From Thalassospira lucentensis MCCC 1A00383 = DSM 14000 (GTDB lineage Bacteria > Pseudomonadota > Alphaproteobacteria > Rhodospirillales > Thalassospiraceae), in assembly GCF_000421265.1 (NCBI RefSeq), contig NZ_ATWN01000015.1, forward strand, positions 1 to 62,414: a stretch of DNA of 62,414 nt, in the 5' to 3' direction. The notes below the pieces were generated by a model. That model saw only the letters and a list, made by a program, of their open reading frames with translations. It was not told the DNA's origin and made no database searches. Below, one piece after another: positions 44,622 through 54,075 of this stretch; the first letter of the stretch is position 1; the number at the start of each line of letters is the position of its first letter. The translations under genes were made by a program, and so were the position numbers.

Positions 44622-46406
44622 CTATCCAAGATAATCGGCGAAAATGACATTATCGGGCGTCAGTTCGTCGACGGTCATGTCATCGATTTGCACCCCATAG
44701 TCGTAATGACGGCCATTGGCAAAATCGATATAGACGCCGTCTTCATTATCGCTGGCGTGTTCAAGGAAATCATCGAAGTCCTCGATGCCGCTTTTTTCTT
44801 GAAACGTTTTCCCAAACATCAAATGGTCGCTGAATTCTCCGGCGTCGGGATTGAAATCTGTGATGCGGTCGCGTTCCGCCCCGCCTTCAAACACACGCCA
44901 AACAAACGTCCCGCCGGTCAGAAGGTCGTTGCCATCGCCCCCTTCGACCCAATCGTCTTGACCACGCCCACCATTAAGAACGTCATGCCCGTCACCGCCA
45001 AAAACATGGTCATCGCCCGTGCTGCCATTGATCACATCCCGGCCAGCACCGCCCGACATGTAATCATCGCCGAACCCGCCGTTCATAACGTCATCACCAT
45101 TCCCGCCAAACAGAGCGTCATTGGCGACATCGCCCTTAATCACGTCATCACCATTCCCACCCCACATGGCGGTCGCGTCAGGTTCAAAGAAATCGTCGTA
45201 ATAAATATTATTGGCGATCAGCGTATCATTGCCTTCCCCGCCATAAAGTTGATCCCCCCCGTCATTGCCATACAGGGTATCGTCGCCATCCCCGCCATCA
45301 AGCGTATCGCGGCCACCCATGCCGTGCTGCTGGCCATGCAAGATGTCATCACCGGCCTCGCCATAGACGAAAGTGCCCGAAAGGGTGTCGTTGCCCTCCC
45401 CGCCATAGATCGAATCAAAACCATAAAAGCCGTCAATCACGTTGTCGCCATCATTGCCGATCAGGACGTCTGAATAGCGCGACCCGAATATATCCTCGAC
45501 GCCGGTAATGACGTCACCTTCGGCATGGCCGCCACTGACAATCGCCGCACCATCCGTCAATTCGACCTGAACACTTTCGTTGGAATGTATGAAGGTGGCT
45601 TCATCCTGACCCTCTCCGCCATTGATGAAATCGGCACCCGACCCACCATTTAACGTATCATCGCCATCATTGCCGAGCAGCGTATCATTACCCCACTCCC
45701 CGCGCAGATCATTGGCAAGCTGGCTTCCGACAAGAAAATCATCCCCGCCAGCTCCCATCAGGATACCGCCGCGCTCTTCACCGGCAATCAAGGTGTCGTC
45801 ATGATTGGAGCCACGCACATTAAGATCGGGGGTTTCTTCCGTGTCATCGAGAATTGAAATCTGGTCGCCGTCCGCATCACCACCAACACCGGTCATGTTG
45901 TCCTGATCAAAAATGACACCTTCTGGTGATCTGACGTATGTGACTGTTGGCTCATAAGGGCCGAAATTTCTGACATCCCGATAATCAAATATGATCGTAT
46001 CGGCACCGCCGCCGCCATCAACGGAATAAAACTCCCCCTGAAGATAATCATCATGATCGGAACCGGTGAGGTCGAACTCCTGCTCGTGGTAATAATCGTC
46101 GTTGTAAAACTCTAACGTATCGCCCTCGGCATCACCGCCATGTCCGGTAAGCTCGATATCGCGAGTCTCACGGTCGTCATTATAATGATTGTAAAACTCG
46201 ACATGAACCGGATCGTCTGACAGTTCATAGGACAGCGTATAATCCTGGCTCGTCCGGGCAATAAAGGTATCTGCCCCAGGACCACCGATAATGGTGTCTC
46301 CACTGCCGAAATAGATGGTGTCATCACCTTCCAGACCATAGACAGTGTCATTGGTCCATTCGTCCCAGATTACGTCGTCTTGGTTTGTACCGATGATGCG
46401 CGGCAT
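44622..46406 (-). CDS. RTX calcium-binding protein 1 of 3
   Basis: About 594 residues from the ATG at 46406 (GGAGG 6 nt upstream); begins MPRIIGTNQDDVI. A first part (about 1-190) has unusual Tyr/Asp-rich strands (YTLSYELSDDPVHVEFYNHY), followed by RTX nonapeptide blocks, then the shared C-terminal module (RITDFNPDAGEFSDHLMFGKTFQEKSGI ... VYIDFANGRHYDYGVQIDDMTVDELTPDNVIF). It is first in the array, behind the AT-rich leader at 46440-46576, where the promoter probably is. All three products are acidic, as expected for RTX proteins. Confidence 0.9.
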   Translation of the reverse strand: MPRIIGTNQDDVIWDEWTNDTVYGLEGDDTIYFGSGDTIIGGPGADTFIARTSQDYTLSYELSDDPVHVEFYNHYNDDRETRDIELTGHGGDAEGDTLEFYNDDYYHEQEFDLTGSDHDDYLQGEFYSVDGGGGADTIIFDYRDVRNFGPYEPTVTYVRSPEGVIFDQDNMTGVGGDADGDQISILDDTEETPDLNVRGSNHDDTLIAGEERGGILMGAGGDDFLVGSQLANDLRGEWGNDTLLGNDGDDTLNGGSGADFINGGEGQDEATFIHSNESVQVELTDGAAIVSGGHAEGDVITGVEDIFGSRYSDVLIGNDGDNVIDGFYGFDSIYGGEGNDTLSGTFVYGEAGDDILHGQQHGMGGRDTLDGGDGDDTLYGNDGGDQLYGGEGNDTLIANNIYYDDFFEPDATAMWGGNGDDVIKGDVANDALFGGNGDDVMNGGFGDDYMSGGAGRDVINGSTGDDHVFGGDGHDVLNGGRGQDDWVEGGDGNDLLTGGTFVWRVFEGGAERDRITDFNPDAGEFSDHLMFGKTFQEKSGIEDFDDFLEHASDNEDGVYIDFANGRHYDYGVQIDDMTVDELTPDNVIFADYLG

Positions 46407-46439
46407 TGGAATCCTCCACAAACAATGAAAAGACTCCAA

Positions 46440-46576
46440 AAGACTATCACCAGAAAACTAATCGTAAAACGATAATAACAATAAATATATTGAACCAATA
46501 ATTGTGTATTTTTACTTCAAATTTGAATTAATATTCTTCTAAATTTAATTCAAATACTGAAAGTTCATTTGTATAT
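46440..46576. promoter_or_regulatory. Extremely AT-rich leader of the RTX array
   Basis: About 137 bp of very high AT content, unlike the surrounding DNA. It contains a perfect 12-bp palindrome TTCAAATTTGAA (46516-46527) and repeated AATTTAATTCAAAT-like sequences. It lies between the divergent/adjacent RTX array and the diguanylate cyclase, both on the minus strand. AT-rich DNA of this kind often nucleates silencers such as MucR/Ros or H-NS-like proteins; the promoter of the RTX array must be here or within the cyclase gene end. Confidence 0.5.
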
Positions 46577-47797
46577 TTAGACGGAAACTCGATTACGCCC
46601 GGCCTGTTTGGCCTCGTAAAGCTTCTGATCGGCGCGCTTCAAAACCGCCCAAGGGTCTTTTACATCCTCGTCAATTTCTGAAAGGCCGACTGAAATCGTC
46701 ACCGATACGGTTTTATTCTTTTCGGGTACGGTGATTTTATTCTCGGCAATCCGTTTGCGCAGGGCTTCAAGCGGTTCATGAACTTTTTCTGCCGTGCGCC
46801 CGGCAAAGACAACGGTGAATTCTTCCCCACCATATCGGAACGCCTTGCCACCCCCGCCAACACGGGCCAATTCACGCGCGACCTTTTTCAGGACAATATC
46901 GCCAACGTCATGCCCATAGGTGTCATTGAACTTTTTGAAATGATCAACATCAAGCATGGCGATCGCGTACTGGCTACCAAGTTCCGCCATGGCATGGCCA
47001 AGGGCGCGCCGCCCGGCAAGGCCAGTCAAATCATCGACAAATGCCATCCGCCACGCTTCCTGTGCCAATCCGGCCAGCACCACGGCGGTTGCTGCCAGAT
47101 AGCCATATTGAATGGCACCTGGGCCCATCACCGTTGCCACCGTGATGGCAATGATTGCCGCAGCAAAGCTTGTCTCAAGCGGCTTATGACGGATCAACAA
47201 TAAGATCACCGCAATTACGGAAAGGATCATGGCCGGATGCGGCATGACCGACAGAAACCCGCCATCATTTATGAACCGGGTATCAAGCACGCGATGAAGT
47301 GCCAAGCCGACATCAGGCTGCCCCGCCAGCATCAGCATGACAAAAATCTGCAACCCAAGCACCAGCATCCGTGCAGTGCCACGCGGGTTTAAAACACCAC
47401 GCTCCGCCGTAAAACCAAGGATCAACAAGTTGGCCGGGATCACATACAGGGTCGCAATGCGTAAAAAGGCCATCCCATCGGGCGAAAAACCCGCCCCATT
47501 ACCCACCAAAAGCCAGTAACACACCAACAAAAGCAGCATGACAAAAACCGCGCGCCCACGGTTGAACCACCATGCGATGGCCCCGCCCAGCCCAGCCAGA
47601 AGAAACGGGCCATACCGCACCAGCCCCGAAAGTTCAGCCGGCACAAGGCTCGGTGATATCGCCAGCACCAAACAGGCCCCCATGATCAACAATGGGGCCA
47701 GTCCGACGGAAACAAGGGTGGAATAAGCGCGACGCATGGGTCGTTTGATACTACCTGCAGATGGGGCAACGCGTGTTGGGAAACGATCCCGAACCAT
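46577..47797 (-). CDS. Membrane-bound diguanylate cyclase
   Basis: This 406-residue protein has about eight predicted membrane helices (about 30-250) and a cytoplasmic GGDEF domain (about 255-406). The active site is GGEEF (about 322-326) with the metal-binding Asp in LDVDHFKKFND, so cyclase activity is likely. The stretch five residues before GGEEF reads GGGGKAFRY; there is no RxxD inhibitory site. The gene ends 170 bp upstream of the RTX array on the same strand, and c-di-GMP may link to its expression. The membrane region resembles 7TM/8TM sensors but no specific family is assigned. Confidence 0.9.
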   Translation of the reverse strand: MVRDRFPTRVAPSAGSIKRPMRRAYSTLVSVGLAPLLIMGACLVLAISPSLVPAELSGLVRYGPFLLAGLGGAIAWWFNRGRAVFVMLLLLVCYWLLVGNGAGFSPDGMAFLRIATLYVIPANLLILGFTAERGVLNPRGTARMLVLGLQIFVMLMLAGQPDVGLALHRVLDTRFINDGGFLSVMPHPAMILSVIAVILLLIRHKPLETSFAAAIIAITVATVMGPGAIQYGYLAATAVVLAGLAQEAWRMAFVDDLTGLAGRRALGHAMAELGSQYAIAMLDVDHFKKFNDTYGHDVGDIVLKKVARELARVGGGGKAFRYGGEEFTVVFAGRTAEKVHEPLEALRKRIAENKITVPEKNKTVSVTISVGLSEIDEDVKDPWAVLKRADQKLYEAKQAGRNRVSV

Positions 47798-48129
47798 GAT
47801 ATCGGCGGTAATCTAACGGCTGTTGGGTTAAGGGGCTATTGCTTTGTCCTTCGTAGTTGCAGTTTTTCTTATTCAGCATCGGTCTGCACCCAAAGCACAA
47901 TACGACACGGTGTTTTTAAGCTTGCCAGCATTCGCATCTGCACCATAAATTGAAACCCAGCCTACTGCGGCGCACAATGATCGCAGAAAAGCAGACTGTC
48001 ACGGCGGCCACGGTACGATCCCGAAAACGGGACGCAATAACACGCCACAAGAATACGACAAAGGCATCGCACGGCGAACTTGCCGACGCGTTGCCGTCTT
48101 GAAATGACAGGTTTTGGAGAAACGTTATC
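47798..48129. other. Divergent intergenic region
   Basis: 332 bp between the cyclase and mcl genes with no supported gene; it must contain both promoters. The latter part (47990-48110) is GC-rich and without an obvious element. AGG/GGAG-like GGAGAA lies before the mcl start. Confidence 0.4.
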
Positions 48130-49116
48130 ATGAGCTTCACAACACCGACCCCGGCCCCCGCGCGCCTGAACCGGTCCGAGCTTGCCGTTCCCGGCAGCCG
48201 CATCGAACTGTTTGAAAAGGCCGCCAAATCAAAAGCCGACGCCATTTTCCTTGATCTGGAGGACGCGGTTGCGCCCAGTGACAAGGAACAGGCGCGCAAA
48301 AACATCATCGCTGCGATCAATGACATTGATTGGGGCAACAAGGTGCTGTCGGTACGCATCAACGGACTTGATACCCATTATATGTACCGCGATGTTGTTG
48401 ATGTTCTTGAACAGGCCGGCGACCGGCTTGATCTGATCATGATCCCCAAGGTCGGGACTGCCGCAGATGTTTATGCGCTTGATATGATGGCGACCCAGAT
48501 TGAGGCCGCCAAGGGCCGCAAAAAACGCATCGGGTTTGAACTGATCATTGAAACCGCCCTTGGTATGCAAAACATCCACGAAGTCGCCGCCGCTTCGCCT
48601 CGCAATGAAAGCCTGCATTTCGGGGTGGCTGATTACGCCGCCTCGACCAAGGCCATGACAACCGGCATTGGCGGCCCGAACCCGCATTACGGGGTTTTGA
48701 CCGATAAGGACGGCGACACACCACGCGATTACCATTGGGGTGACATGTGGCATTACGCCATTGCCCGCATGGTCGTCGCGGCCCGCGCCAATGGCTTGCG
48801 CCCGATTGATGGTCCGTTTGGGGACTTTTCCGACCCGGATGGCTACCGCGCACAGGCCGCGCGTGCCATGGTGCTGGGCTGCGAAGGCAAATGGGCCATC
48901 CACCCCAGCCAGATTACCCTTGCCAACGAAGTCTATTCCCCGTCAGACGCCGAAGTCACCAAGGCCAAACGCATTCTTGAAGCCATGGCAAAAGCTCAGG
49001 CCGAAGGCGCCGGTGCCGTTGCACTTGATGGTCGCCTGATTGATATCGCCTCCATCAAACAGGCCGAAGTCATGGTCAGGCAAGCAGACGTCATCGCCGC
49101 ACTTAACGAAAGCTGA
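48130..49116 (+). CDS. mcl1: L-malyl-CoA/beta-methylmalyl-CoA lyase
   Basis: This 328-residue CitE/HpcH-family enzyme cleaves beta-methylmalyl-CoA and L-malyl-CoA to glyoxylate plus propionyl-CoA or acetyl-CoA. Motifs of the clade are visible: ELAVPGSRIELFEKAAKSKADAIFLDLEDAV (Asp/Glu metal ligands), IMIPKVG, GFELIIETALGMQNIHEVA and CEGKWAIHPSQI near the C-terminus. It works in the ethylmalonyl-CoA pathway, common in alphaproteobacteria without isocitrate lyase. The maeB malic enzyme in the window is compatible. Closed by a terminator. Confidence 0.93.
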   Translation: MSFTTPTPAPARLNRSELAVPGSRIELFEKAAKSKADAIFLDLEDAVAPSDKEQARKNIIAAINDIDWGNKVLSVRINGLDTHYMYRDVVDVLEQAGDRLDLIMIPKVGTAADVYALDMMATQIEAAKGRKKRIGFELIIETALGMQNIHEVAAASPRNESLHFGVADYAASTKAMTTGIGGPNPHYGVLTDKDGDTPRDYHWGDMWHYAIARMVVAARANGLRPIDGPFGDFSDPDGYRAQAARAMVLGCEGKWAIHPSQITLANEVYSPSDAEVTKAKRILEAMAKAQAEGAGAVALDGRLIDIASIKQAEVMVRQADVIAALNES

Positions 49117-49152
49117 CGACCAAATCGTCCCGCCATAACACCCGTTAAACTC

Positions 49153-49181
49153 AAAGGGGCGCCATTATCTGGCGCCCCTTT
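49153..49181. terminator. Bidirectional terminator
   Basis: An 11-bp perfect stem AAAGGGGCGCC/GGCGCCCCTTT between the convergent mcl and oxidoreductase genes. Confidence 0.85.
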
Positions 49182-49227
49182 GTGATGTCTTGCATCAGGT
49201 CCGGCTGTCACACCGCGAAGTTTCCGA

Positions 49228-50250
49228 CTACTCCGGAATGGCCTCAAAGGTGATCTTGCCAATCGCCTTGCCGCTTTCAAGCAGCGCATGCGCCTTTCTC
49301 AGGCTTTCCGGCGTCAGCGGACCAAAGTTTTCAGAGGCCGTATTTTTGATCACACCGTCGTCAACCAGTTGGGCGACGGTCGCCAACAATTTGTGTTGTT
49401 CGATCATATCGGGCGTTTCAAACATCGACCGGGTAAACATGAATTCATAGGAAAAGCTGGCGGATTTCGCCTTGAGCAAATCCACATTATGCTCTTTCGA
49501 TGCTTCGGTAATCGTCACGATCCGTCCCTGCGGGGCAATGATTTCGGCCATCACGTCAAAATACTGATCGGTTTCAGATGTGCAGAAAATGTAATCAACT
49601 GCGGCAACATCAAGGGAGACCAATTCATCCTTAAGCGGACGGCGATGATTGACCACCTGATCCGCACCCAGTTTTTTGACCCACTCAATGGTCTCATCGC
49701 GCGATGCGGTGGCAATCACGTTCAACCCGGCCAGCTTGGCAAGCTGGATCGCGATGGAGCCAACGCCCCCTGCACCACCAATGATCAGGATGGTTTTGTC
49801 CGCATTGGCTTCGGTTGCAGTACGATCAATCAACAGTCGGTCAAACATCGCCTCCCAGGCGGTGATCGTCGTCAACGGCAAGGCCGCCGCCGCTGCGAAA
49901 TCAAGCGATTTGGGCTTTGGCGCAACAATGCGTTCATCGACAAGCTGAAATTCGCTGTTTGACCCGGAACGGGTTACATCGCCCGCATACCAAACCTCAT
50001 CGCCCGGACGAAACAGGGTGACGTCTTCGCCAACAGCCTCGACCACGCCTGCCGCATCCCAGCCAAGCACGGTAAATTCACCTTCCTTGGCCCGACCCTT
50101 ACGTACTTTAAAATCAACCGGGTTCACCGCGACACCCTTTACCCGCACCAGAATATCACGACCTTCGGCGGTCGGCGTTTCGGTTTCAATCTGGGTAAAA
50201 AGGCCGGGCGTCTCGACCGGGGCAGGTTTGTTAATACCAATGGATTTCAT
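49228..50250 (-). CDS. Zinc-independent quinone oxidoreductase-like alcohol dehydrogenase
   Basis: This 340-residue medium-chain dehydrogenase lacks the catalytic zinc Cys/His of true alcohol dehydrogenases and fits the NADPH:quinone reductase/zinc-binding ADH-like group (zeta-crystallin type, ~ QorA/YhfP). Rossmann motif is IIGGAGGVGSIAIQLAKL (about 155-172). The GroES-like N-terminal domain has VKGVAVNPVDFKVRKG. It is divergent from an HxlR regulator gene, the common arrangement for QorR/QorA. Likely reduces quinones or enones. Confidence 0.85.
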   Translation of the reverse strand: MKSIGINKPAPVETPGLFTQIETETPTAEGRDILVRVKGVAVNPVDFKVRKGRAKEGEFTVLGWDAAGVVEAVGEDVTLFRPGDEVWYAGDVTRSGSNSEFQLVDERIVAPKPKSLDFAAAAALPLTTITAWEAMFDRLLIDRTATEANADKTILIIGGAGGVGSIAIQLAKLAGLNVIATASRDETIEWVKKLGADQVVNHRRPLKDELVSLDVAAVDYIFCTSETDQYFDVMAEIIAPQGRIVTITEASKEHNVDLLKAKSASFSYEFMFTRSMFETPDMIEQHKLLATVAQLVDDGVIKNTASENFGPLTPESLRKAHALLESGKAIGKITFEAIPE

Positions 50251-50403
50251 ATTTGTATTCCTTGCAACGCACGTTTGATTTGTGAATGCGCCGACGATAC
50301 CTCATAATGCCCTCAATAAGAAGTACACACAATTTCGACCCATAGTGTCATTTTGTATACTAATGGACTTTACTGCGGCTTTCAGAGCATCAGGAGATTA
50401 AAT

Positions 50404-50772
50404 ATGGACCGTTGCGCACCCAATCGCAGCCCCGGCTGCCCGGTGGAAGGCGCACTTGATGTCATTGGCGGCAAGTGGAAAGGCGTTGTGATGTACCATC
50501 TGCTTGATGGCACCAAACGCTTTAACGAACTGCACCGCATGATGCCGGGTGTCACCCAGCGGATGCTCACCCGTCAGTTGCGTGAGCTTGAGGCAGACGG
50601 GCTGGTGCATCGCGAAGTCTATGCCGAAGTTCCGCCCCGGGTTGAATACAGCCTGACGGCAAAGGGCGACACCCTCCGCCAGATCATTCTGGCCCTTAAG
50701 GCATGGGGCGAAACCCATGTGCCCTATTACGCGCACGACAAAAAAGAGCAGCCCCAAACCGCCCATGCCTGA
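50404..50772 (+). CDS. HxlR-family transcriptional regulator
   Basis: This 122-residue winged-helix repressor has the family signature: [59 protein letters not shown]. Cys near the N-terminus ([10 protein letters not shown]) suggests thiol redox or electrophile sensing as in QorR/HypR. The ATG at 50404 has AGGAG 7 nt upstream; frames starting earlier are leader. It is divergent from the quinone oxidoreductase gene, which it most likely controls. Confidence 0.9.
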   Translation: MDRCAPNRSPGCPVEGALDVIGGKWKGVVMYHLLDGTKRFNELHRMMPGVTQRMLTRQLRELEADGLVHREVYAEVPPRVEYSLTAKGDTLRQIILALKAWGETHVPYYAHDKKEQPQTAHA

Positions 50773-50993
50773 GCTTCGCAAAAACGCGACTTCTTAGCGC
50801 TTTATGGAATGAATAATCTGAATACTGGACGTCGTGGGGCAACCGTGTGCAAACTGTCATTATGTTTTGTGGAACATACGCCATAATTCTTACGTAAACG
50901 GAAAATATGTGTAACGGCTCCCTCAACGCTTGACGTAGCGGGCCGATATACTATGTTCCGGCCCATTGTTTCCCAGTCGGATATGATGCCCTG

Positions 50994-51950
50994 ATGCATA
51001 ACTTCCTCGATTTTGAAAAACCGATCGCCGAACTTGAAGGCAAGATCGAAGAACTCCGTCATCTTACCGGTAATGACGAAGTCAATATCGCAGATGAGGT
51101 CGCACGCCTGCAGGATAAGCTGACCAAACTGCTGCAAGGCACCTATGGCAAGCTGACCCCGTGGCAAAAGACGCAAGTTGCACGCCACCCTGATCGGCCG
51201 CATTTCACCGACTATATCGGTCATCTTTTCGAAGATTTCACCCCGCTTTCCGGCGACCGCCTGTTTGGCGAAGACGAGGCCATCATTGGTGGTCTTGCCC
51301 GTCTTCAGGGCCGCAGCGTGATGGTGATTGGCCACGAAAAAGGTCACGACACCGAAACCCGTGTAAAACACAATTTCGGCTCGGCCCGCCCGGAAGGTTA
51401 CCGCAAGGCGGTGCGCCTGATGCGCATGGCAGAACGGTTTAACATCCCGGTGGTCACACTGGTCGATACCGCCGGGGCCTTCCCCGGTGCGGATGCCGAA
51501 GCACGCGGTCAGTCAGAAGCCATCGCACGGTCCATCGAAACCTGCCTTGATATCAAGGTGCCATTGATTTCGATCGTCATCGGCGAAGGTGGATCGGGTG
51601 GTGCCATTGCACTTGCTGTCGCAAACACCGTTTTGATGCTTGAAAACTCGATCTATTCGGTGATCTCGCCAGAAGGCTGCGCATCCATCCTGTGGCGTTC
51701 CGGCGACGAGGCCAAAACCGCTGCCGAGGCCCTGCGCCTTACCGCACAGGATTTGCTTCAGCTTGGCGTGATTGATGACATCATCGCCGAACCGCTTGGC
51801 GGCGCACAGCGTTCACCAGCCGAGGCCTGCAAACGTGTTGGTGCTGCCATCATCAAGGCCCTTGAAAGCATGGATGACGTCGAAGGCGGCGTTCTTAAAG
51901 CCCGCCGTCGCGACAAGTTTCTTGAAATGGGCCGCAAAGGCCTGAACTGA
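50994..51950 (+). CDS. accA: Acetyl-CoA carboxylase carboxyltransferase subunit alpha
   Basis: This 318-residue subunit, with AccD, transfers carboxyl from biotin to acetyl-CoA in the first step of fatty acid synthesis. The family pattern is complete: N-terminal helical [55 protein letters not shown], and [18 protein letters not shown]. Full length agrees with E. coli AccA (319 residues). A hairpin follows. Confidence 0.97.
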   Translation: MHNFLDFEKPIAELEGKIEELRHLTGNDEVNIADEVARLQDKLTKLLQGTYGKLTPWQKTQVARHPDRPHFTDYIGHLFEDFTPLSGDRLFGEDEAIIGGLARLQGRSVMVIGHEKGHDTETRVKHNFGSARPEGYRKAVRLMRMAERFNIPVVTLVDTAGAFPGADAEARGQSEAIARSIETCLDIKVPLISIVIGEGGSGGAIALAVANTVLMLENSIYSVISPEGCASILWRSGDEAKTAAEALRLTAQDLLQLGVIDDIIAEPLGGAQRSPAEACKRVGAAIIKALESMDDVEGGVLKARRRDKFLEMGRKGLN

Positions 51951-51960
51951 TTTTTCCATT

Positions 51961-51995
51961 CAGGACGCAGATCATCTTCGGGTGACTGCGTCCTG
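51961..51995 (+). terminator. Hairpin downstream of accA
   Basis: CAGGACGCAG/CTGCGTCCTG stem with a 15-nt loop; followed by TTGTT only, so weak or rho-dependent. Confidence 0.55.
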
Positions 51996-52080
51996 TTGTT
52001 ATTTCATCCGGCGCTGTCTGCCGTCGGTGATATCCGGCAAGCCCGCGCCAATTTCCGACCCTGTCGGGAGGCACCAGACC

Positions 52081-52887
52081 ATGTTGCGCCGGTTTATTGA
52101 ATCCAGCCGTTTTCAGAACTTCATTACGGCTGTTATTGCCCTTAACGCCATCATTCTCGGGCTTGAGACATCCTCAACAATCATGGATGTGGCGGGACCG
52201 TTCCTGCATGCGCTTGATCAGATCGCGGTGGCAATTTTTGTCGTCGAATTGGCGATGAAGCTTTTTGTTTACCGCCTTTCGTTCTTTAAGCGGTCCTGGA
52301 ATGTTTTCGATTTCACCATCGTTGCCATTACGCTCCTGCCCGCCGGACAGGGGCTTTCAGTGCTACGCGCCTTGCGTATTTTGCGCGCATTCCGCCTGAT
52401 ATCGACGGTTCCTTCGATGCGCAAAGTGGTCGAAGCCCTGATGCGGGCCATTCCCGGCATGATTTCTGTTCTGACCCTATTGTCGCTGGTGTTCTATGTA
52501 TCCGCCGTCATGGCGACCAAACTGTTTGGCGCAGGCTTCCCTGAATGGTTTGGGTCCATCGGGGCGTCGCTGTATTCCCTGTTCCAGATCATGACCCTTG
52601 AAAGCTGGTCGATGGGCATTGTCCGCCCGGTGATGGAATCCTATCCGCATGCATGGATGTTCTTTGTGCCGTTCATTCTGGTGACGACATTTGCGGTTTT
52701 GAACCTGTTTATCGCGATCGTGGTTGATGCCATGTCGACCCACGTCGATGTCGAAGGGTCCCAGACTCGCGACGAGATCGAAAGTGATCATGGTGAAATC
52801 ATGAATGAACTTCGCGAACTGCGTCACGAACTCGCCAAACTCAACGCCCGCGTGGAACGTGACGAAAAGGCACCCGAGATAAAATAA
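52081..52887 (+). CDS. Bacterial voltage-gated sodium channel (NaChBac/NavAb family)
   Basis: This 268-residue single-domain 6TM channel forms a tetramer. S1-S4 lie at about 10-125; S4 has Arg every third residue (LRALRILRAFRLIS). The pore (S5-S6) contains the selectivity filter TLESWSM (about residues 176-182), the same as in NavAb, which predicts Na+ selectivity. A C-terminal coiled coil (IMNELRELRHELAKLNARVER) tetramerises the channel, as in family members. The ATG at 52081 has GGGAGG about 9 nt upstream. Marine bacteria use these channels in motility and pH response. No flagellar gene is adjacent here. Confidence 0.95.
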   Translation: MLRRFIESSRFQNFITAVIALNAIILGLETSSTIMDVAGPFLHALDQIAVAIFVVELAMKLFVYRLSFFKRSWNVFDFTIVAITLLPAGQGLSVLRALRILRAFRLISTVPSMRKVVEALMRAIPGMISVLTLLSLVFYVSAVMATKLFGAGFPEWFGSIGASLYSLFQIMTLESWSMGIVRPVMESYPHAWMFFVPFILVTTFAVLNLFIAIVVDAMSTHVDVEGSQTRDEIESDHGEIMNELRELRHELAKLNARVERDEKAPEIK

Positions 52888-53206
52888 CGGTCCCGGCCCC
52901 CACCTTAACCGACATCGGGTCAGCCTTTCCGCCGCCGAAAAACTTCAGGCTTTTCTGATAAAGCGCGTGTTTCAGCTATCCTGCGGGTTTGGTCATTGCA
53001 CCGAACTTGAAAATTTCTGCCATGCAGCCCCCGGTCCGGTCGGTGACGTTGCCAAAGATCTGATTTTTTGCATCACGTGATCACGGGCGATTGCGCGTCT
53101 GATACTGGCTGCTTTGTGCGACGCCATGGCATTTTCCAAACAAATTAATTCATCTTTCTGGAATGTTGCTCTAGTCTTTCGTCAAAAGGTCGGGAGAACG
53201 GGGAAA

Positions 53207-53986
53207 ATGAAGCTTACTTTTGCGGGGACAGGGTCGGCATTTTGTATGGCAGCCGACAACTTTCAGAGCAACATGGTTCTGGAAACCACCCCGTCGGGTG
53301 ACGAACAGCCAAAACGCCTGCTGATTGACTGCGGTTCAGATGCGCGTCATTCGCTGCGTAAACTTGGCTGTATGCCAAATGACTTTGAGGCCGTCTATAT
53401 CAGCCACCTGCATTCAGATCACATTGGTGGTCTGGAATGGATGGCGCTTGCCAACTATTTTATCTTTGACGGGCACCGTGTCGATCTGATCACCGCACGC
53501 GAGCTGATCGAACCGCTATGGGAACATTCGCTTCGCGGTGGTCTGGAAACCAGCGACCACGGCAACAGCACACTGTCCTCCTATTTCGATGTTATCGCTC
53601 TTGAACCCGAAGACGGGTTTGAATGGCAGGGGTTGAAGTTTGATGTCATCCCGGCGGCCCATGTCGTGACCGAGGAAAAAACCATGTTTTCCTTCGCGCT
53701 GTTCGGGCACGCAAAAGACAAAAGCTTTTTCCTGACCACAGATGCGATATTCGATCCTGATGCACATATGCCCTTCTACAAAAAGGCAGATATCATTTTT
53801 CAGGATTGCGAATTAGGCCCACGTCATTCAGGTGTACACGCCCATTATGATCAACTTGTCACGCTCCCTGCCGAGGTAAAGGCAAAGATGTGGCTGTATC
53901 ATTATCAGGCATATGATAAGCCCGATGCCAAAGCAGACGGTTTTTGCGGATTTATCAGCCCGGAACAAAGTTTCGACCTTGGCTAA
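53207..53986 (+). CDS. Metallo-beta-lactamase-fold hydrolase
   Basis: This 259-residue MBL-fold protein begins at the ATG at 53207 with GGGGA upstream; extra upstream codons are not supported. The metal-binding motif is SHLHSDHIGGLEW (H-x-H-x-D-H), with downstream ligands likely in FLTTDAIFDPD (Asp) and the terminal WLYHYQAYD (His). RNase Z-like members share LTFAGTGSAF at the N-terminus. The 90-nt gap to the giant ABC protein suggests a functional link. Substrate (phosphodiester, cyclic nucleotide or other) is unknown. Confidence 0.88.
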   Translation: MKLTFAGTGSAFCMAADNFQSNMVLETTPSGDEQPKRLLIDCGSDARHSLRKLGCMPNDFEAVYISHLHSDHIGGLEWMALANYFIFDGHRVDLITARELIEPLWEHSLRGGLETSDHGNSTLSSYFDVIALEPEDGFEWQGLKFDVIPAAHVVTEEKTMFSFALFGHAKDKSFFLTTDAIFDPDAHMPFYKKADIIFQDCELGPRHSGVHAHYDQLVTLPAEVKAKMWLYHYQAYDKPDAKADGFCGFISPEQSFDLG

Positions 53987-54075
53987 TTCCACGTCTGGTT
54001 GGTAATCTGCGCGATAACAATAAACAGCGAGCAACCGGAACAATTTGTTCCTGACCAACAAAACGGGACGCGCGA

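Noticed and set aside
44163..45473. 436-codon plus-strand frame inside the RTX genes
   Set aside because: Repetitive antisense of RTX DNA.
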